From the NCBI GenBank assembly GCA_964444075.1, contig CAYUFF010000042.1, positions 1-6,192 of the forward strand: 6,192 nt of DNA, written 5' to 3'. Under the pieces are notes generated by a model that was given only the letters and a program-made list of their open reading frames with translations, had not been told where the DNA came from and did no database searches. The stretch comes from CAYUFF01 sp964444075. Its GTDB lineage: Archaea > Aenigmatarchaeota > Aenigmatarchaeia > CG10238-14 > SCSR01. Below, one piece after another: positions 4,642 to 6,192 of the stretch. The position numbers were made by a program, and so were the translations under genes. The number at the start of each line of letters is the position of its first letter. The first letter of the stretch is position 1.

Positions 4642-6192
4642 CTTTTCTCCCTTCCTTTAAACCCTTTCCTCCTGAAAAGGATTATCAACGCAGCTAGGAT
4701 CGCAACTCCCAGTAACGTTAGATTGAAGAAAGTAAAGTCTTTCTCTTCCGCTACGACGAAAACGGAAGAAGGTTCTACCTCGATGAAGATTAGTTTCTTA
4801 ACTTTGTCTATCACTCCAGCGATCTTTTCCCAAGTACCTACGCACGTGAGGTTCTCCCAATTCCACTCCGTGCACTTGTATACTCTCAAGTTATCCACGT
4901 TCTCTATTTCATCGAGTTTCTCGCTGTAGTTGAGTCCGAAAGAGGCTTGCTCGTAAGTCAGGTTCGTTTCTATTACGATTGCCTTCACCCTAGTCTTGGT
5001 AAGCGGGATTGGTGTGTAAGCCACGGGAACGTCGTCGAGCTTCACAGCATCGACCGCGTGACTCTTAAGCTCGACGTTCTCGAGCTTGATTACGTGACCA
5101 AATACTCTAATTTCTAGGTCGTACCTTCCTTTGTAAACCGTTCGATTATACTTTCCGCTCGTGGCGTTGGTAACGATCGAGTAAGCCAACTCTTCCGTTC
5201 CCGGATAGTAGAACCTGAATTCCGCTCTAATCGGCTTACCGTCGCTAGTCTTCAGTTCTCCAGAGAATTGTAAGGGTAAGCTTATCCTGAACGTTTTCTC
5301 TGTCTCTACAGAATTTCCAGCGGGGTCGACCACGACAATCCTTAGCCTGTAATCCCCATCCAAGCTTGTATGGGTAAAGTTAAGCTGCCAAATTTCTGGG
5401 CTGACGTTTTGCATACTGTAGGTAGCGTTCGTTCCGTTCGGATAAGTTATCGTCGCTTTTACTTCTTTTATTCCAGCCAGGTTGTTGTCGCTTGCGTTTA
5501 TTCTTATCAAGACGGACTGGTTTACCTCCGCGTTAGGAGCTTCCACCCAGTAGATGAAAGGAGGAGTGATATCTGGATAGACTATCGCATCCTCTTCCGT
5601 TGCTCTAACCTTTGCTTGGTAGTTCGTTTCGTAAGCTTCTAACGTCAGGGAATAATTCCTCGCGTCGGGTAGCAGTGGTGTTAGGCAAGTCAGGTTGAAG
5701 AAATCCACTTCTATTTCACTCTTGTTGAGCTTACAAACCTTCCCTCCGATGAACACGTTCCAGGTAACGTTTTTGTCGAAGTTGCCGGCCAGCAATGGTT
5801 TCGCGTGAATCTCAACGAGGCTAGAAGCGTTGGTTACGAGAGGCTTGGCTTGCGTCGGCTTTAGGATTTCAACCCTGAAATCTATCACCTCAAGCTCAAC
5901 CCTAACCTTTCCTTGCGCAGGGTTTGCAGCCAAGTTAGTTACTGTGATGTTTGCTTCGTAGTACCCTGGCTTTGGTACTTCCAACCAACCTACTTCTAGT
6001 AGCCTGGAGGTTTGCTTGGGCACGTAGACGGTAGCACCTTCCTCCTCGACAGACATGTAGCTGGAGGCGTTACCTTCCTTACCTATCTCCAACCCAAACT
6101 CTACATTACCAATGTTCGTCAGGTTAACGTAACCCAAGGTTCCGGTCGAGTTTACCGCTATCGTTTTTCTCAGGGAACTTGGAGCTATCAAC
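4638..6192 (-). CDS. Surface glycoprotein-like membrane protein, 5' end missing
   Basis: The frame is open to the right edge, and the TTG at 6189-6191 is only the first possible start. With no signal peptide at that point, the true N terminus lies outside the window. The visible 517 residues (numbered from that TTG) form beta-sandwich modules: about 1-105 (NEW3/CARDB-like), 106-205, 207-305 (Ig-like, with the DPAGNSVE signature near its end), and 306-380 (carboxypeptidase-regulatory-like; SGELKTSDGKPIRAEFRFYY). A module at about 400-482 with a paired-Cys element YKC-x9-CxGxW (438-454) follows. Residues 487-506 form one transmembrane helix, followed by a short basic tail (FRRKGFKGREKR). I count 21 N-x-S/T sequons, consistent with heavy N-glycosylation. 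Two Cys pairs (153/169 and 440/450) may form disulfides. The protein is thus extracellular with a C-terminal anchor and almost no cytoplasmic part. No catalytic motif is visible; a structural, adhesive or binding role, perhaps as partner of the coupled ATPase ectodomain, is inferred. Confidence 0.85.
   Translation of the reverse strand, partial: LIAPSSLRKTIAVNSTGTLGYVNLTNIGNVEFGLEIGKEGNASSYMSVEEEGATVYVPKQTSRLLEVGWLEVPKPGYYEANITVTNLAANPAQGKVRVELEVIDFRVEILKPTQAKPLVTNASSLVEIHAKPLLAGNFDKNVTWNVFIGGKVCKLNKSEIEVDFFNLTCLTPLLPDARNYSLTLEAYETNYQAKVRATEEDAIVYPDITPPFIYWVEAPNAEVNQSVLIRINASDNNLAGIKEVKATITYPNGTNATYSMQNVSPEIWQLNFTHTSLDGDYRLRIVVVDPAGNSVETEKTFRISLPLQFSGELKTSDGKPIRAEFRFYYPGTEELAYSIVTNATSGKYNRTVYKGRYDLEIRVFGHVIKLENVELKSHAVDAVKLDDVPVAYTPIPLTKTRVKAIVIETNLTYEQASFGLNYSEKLDEIENVDNLRVYKCTEWNWENLTCVGTWEKIAGVIDKVKKLIFIEVEPSSVFVVAEEKDFTFFNLTLLGVAILAALIILFRRKGFKGREKR
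4647..4655 (-). promoter_or_regulatory. Ribosome binding site of the ATPase gene
   Basis: The minus strand reads GGAAGGGAG, then five bases, then the ATG at 4639-4641. It lies within the last codons of the surface-protein gene. Together with the ATGA overlap at 4638-4641 it supports this start, which also places a clean signal peptide at the N terminus. Confidence 0.6.

Noticed and set aside
4723..5642. Plus-strand frames of 68 and 90 codons opposite the surface protein
   Set aside because: They lie opposite a continuous, domain-rich minus-strand gene and have no coding signature of their own.
1..6192. CRISPR array, tRNA or rRNA gene, insertion sequence or attachment site
   Set aside because: The window is almost completely filled by five minus-strand genes. 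I saw no regularly spaced direct repeats, tRNA-like cloverleaf, transposase motifs or terminal inverted repeats.

Overview
The window looks like chromosomal DNA from an archaeon, probably a thermophile. The evidence is Arg codons that are mostly AGG/AGA, proteins rich in Glu, Lys, Leu and Val, GTG (and possibly TTG) starts, purine-rich Shine-Dalgarno sites, and a cell-surface protein of archaeal style (beta-sandwich repeats, very many N-glycosylation sequons, one C-terminal membrane anchor). The lineage cannot be fixed from the sequence; a euryarchaeon is a guess. Coding density is close to complete, with only about 46 bases (273-318) outside genes.

All five genes are on the minus strand, so transcription runs from high to low coordinates. 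In that order they are: (1) a 5'-truncated surface glycoprotein-like protein with one C-terminal transmembrane helix (4638-6192); (2) an 838-residue membrane-anchored HerA/VirD4-type ATPase with a signal peptide, a cysteine motif, a proline-rich linker and two beta-sandwich domains outside the cell, and the ATPase and helical tail inside (2125-4641); (3) a class I SAM-dependent methyltransferase (1442-2128); (4) a 376-residue protein that is almost all coiled coil (319-1449); (5) the start of a second coiled-coil protein that runs off the left edge (1-272).

The first three junctions overlap by 4, 4 and 8 bases (ATGA, ATGA, GTGGGTGA), each with a purine-rich ribosome binding site inside the upstream gene. 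These four genes are therefore almost certainly one translationally coupled operon. The fifth follows after a short AT-rich gap that may hold a weak secondary promoter.

The most interesting point is the combination. A translocase-type hexameric ATPase is fused through a membrane helix to an extracellular sensor- or adhesin-like region. It is coupled to a glycosylated surface protein with the same kind of beta-sandwich domains and to cytoplasmic coiled-coil proteins. No NurA nuclease, HAS-barrel, relaxase, pilin or CedA-like multi-spanning protein is visible, so this is not the classical HerA-NurA repair pair, nor is it recognisably a conjugation or Ced locus. A plausible reading is an uncharacterised envelope-spanning machine for DNA or protein transfer, surface attachment or envelope organisation. 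That role is inference; the parts themselves are read directly from the sequence.
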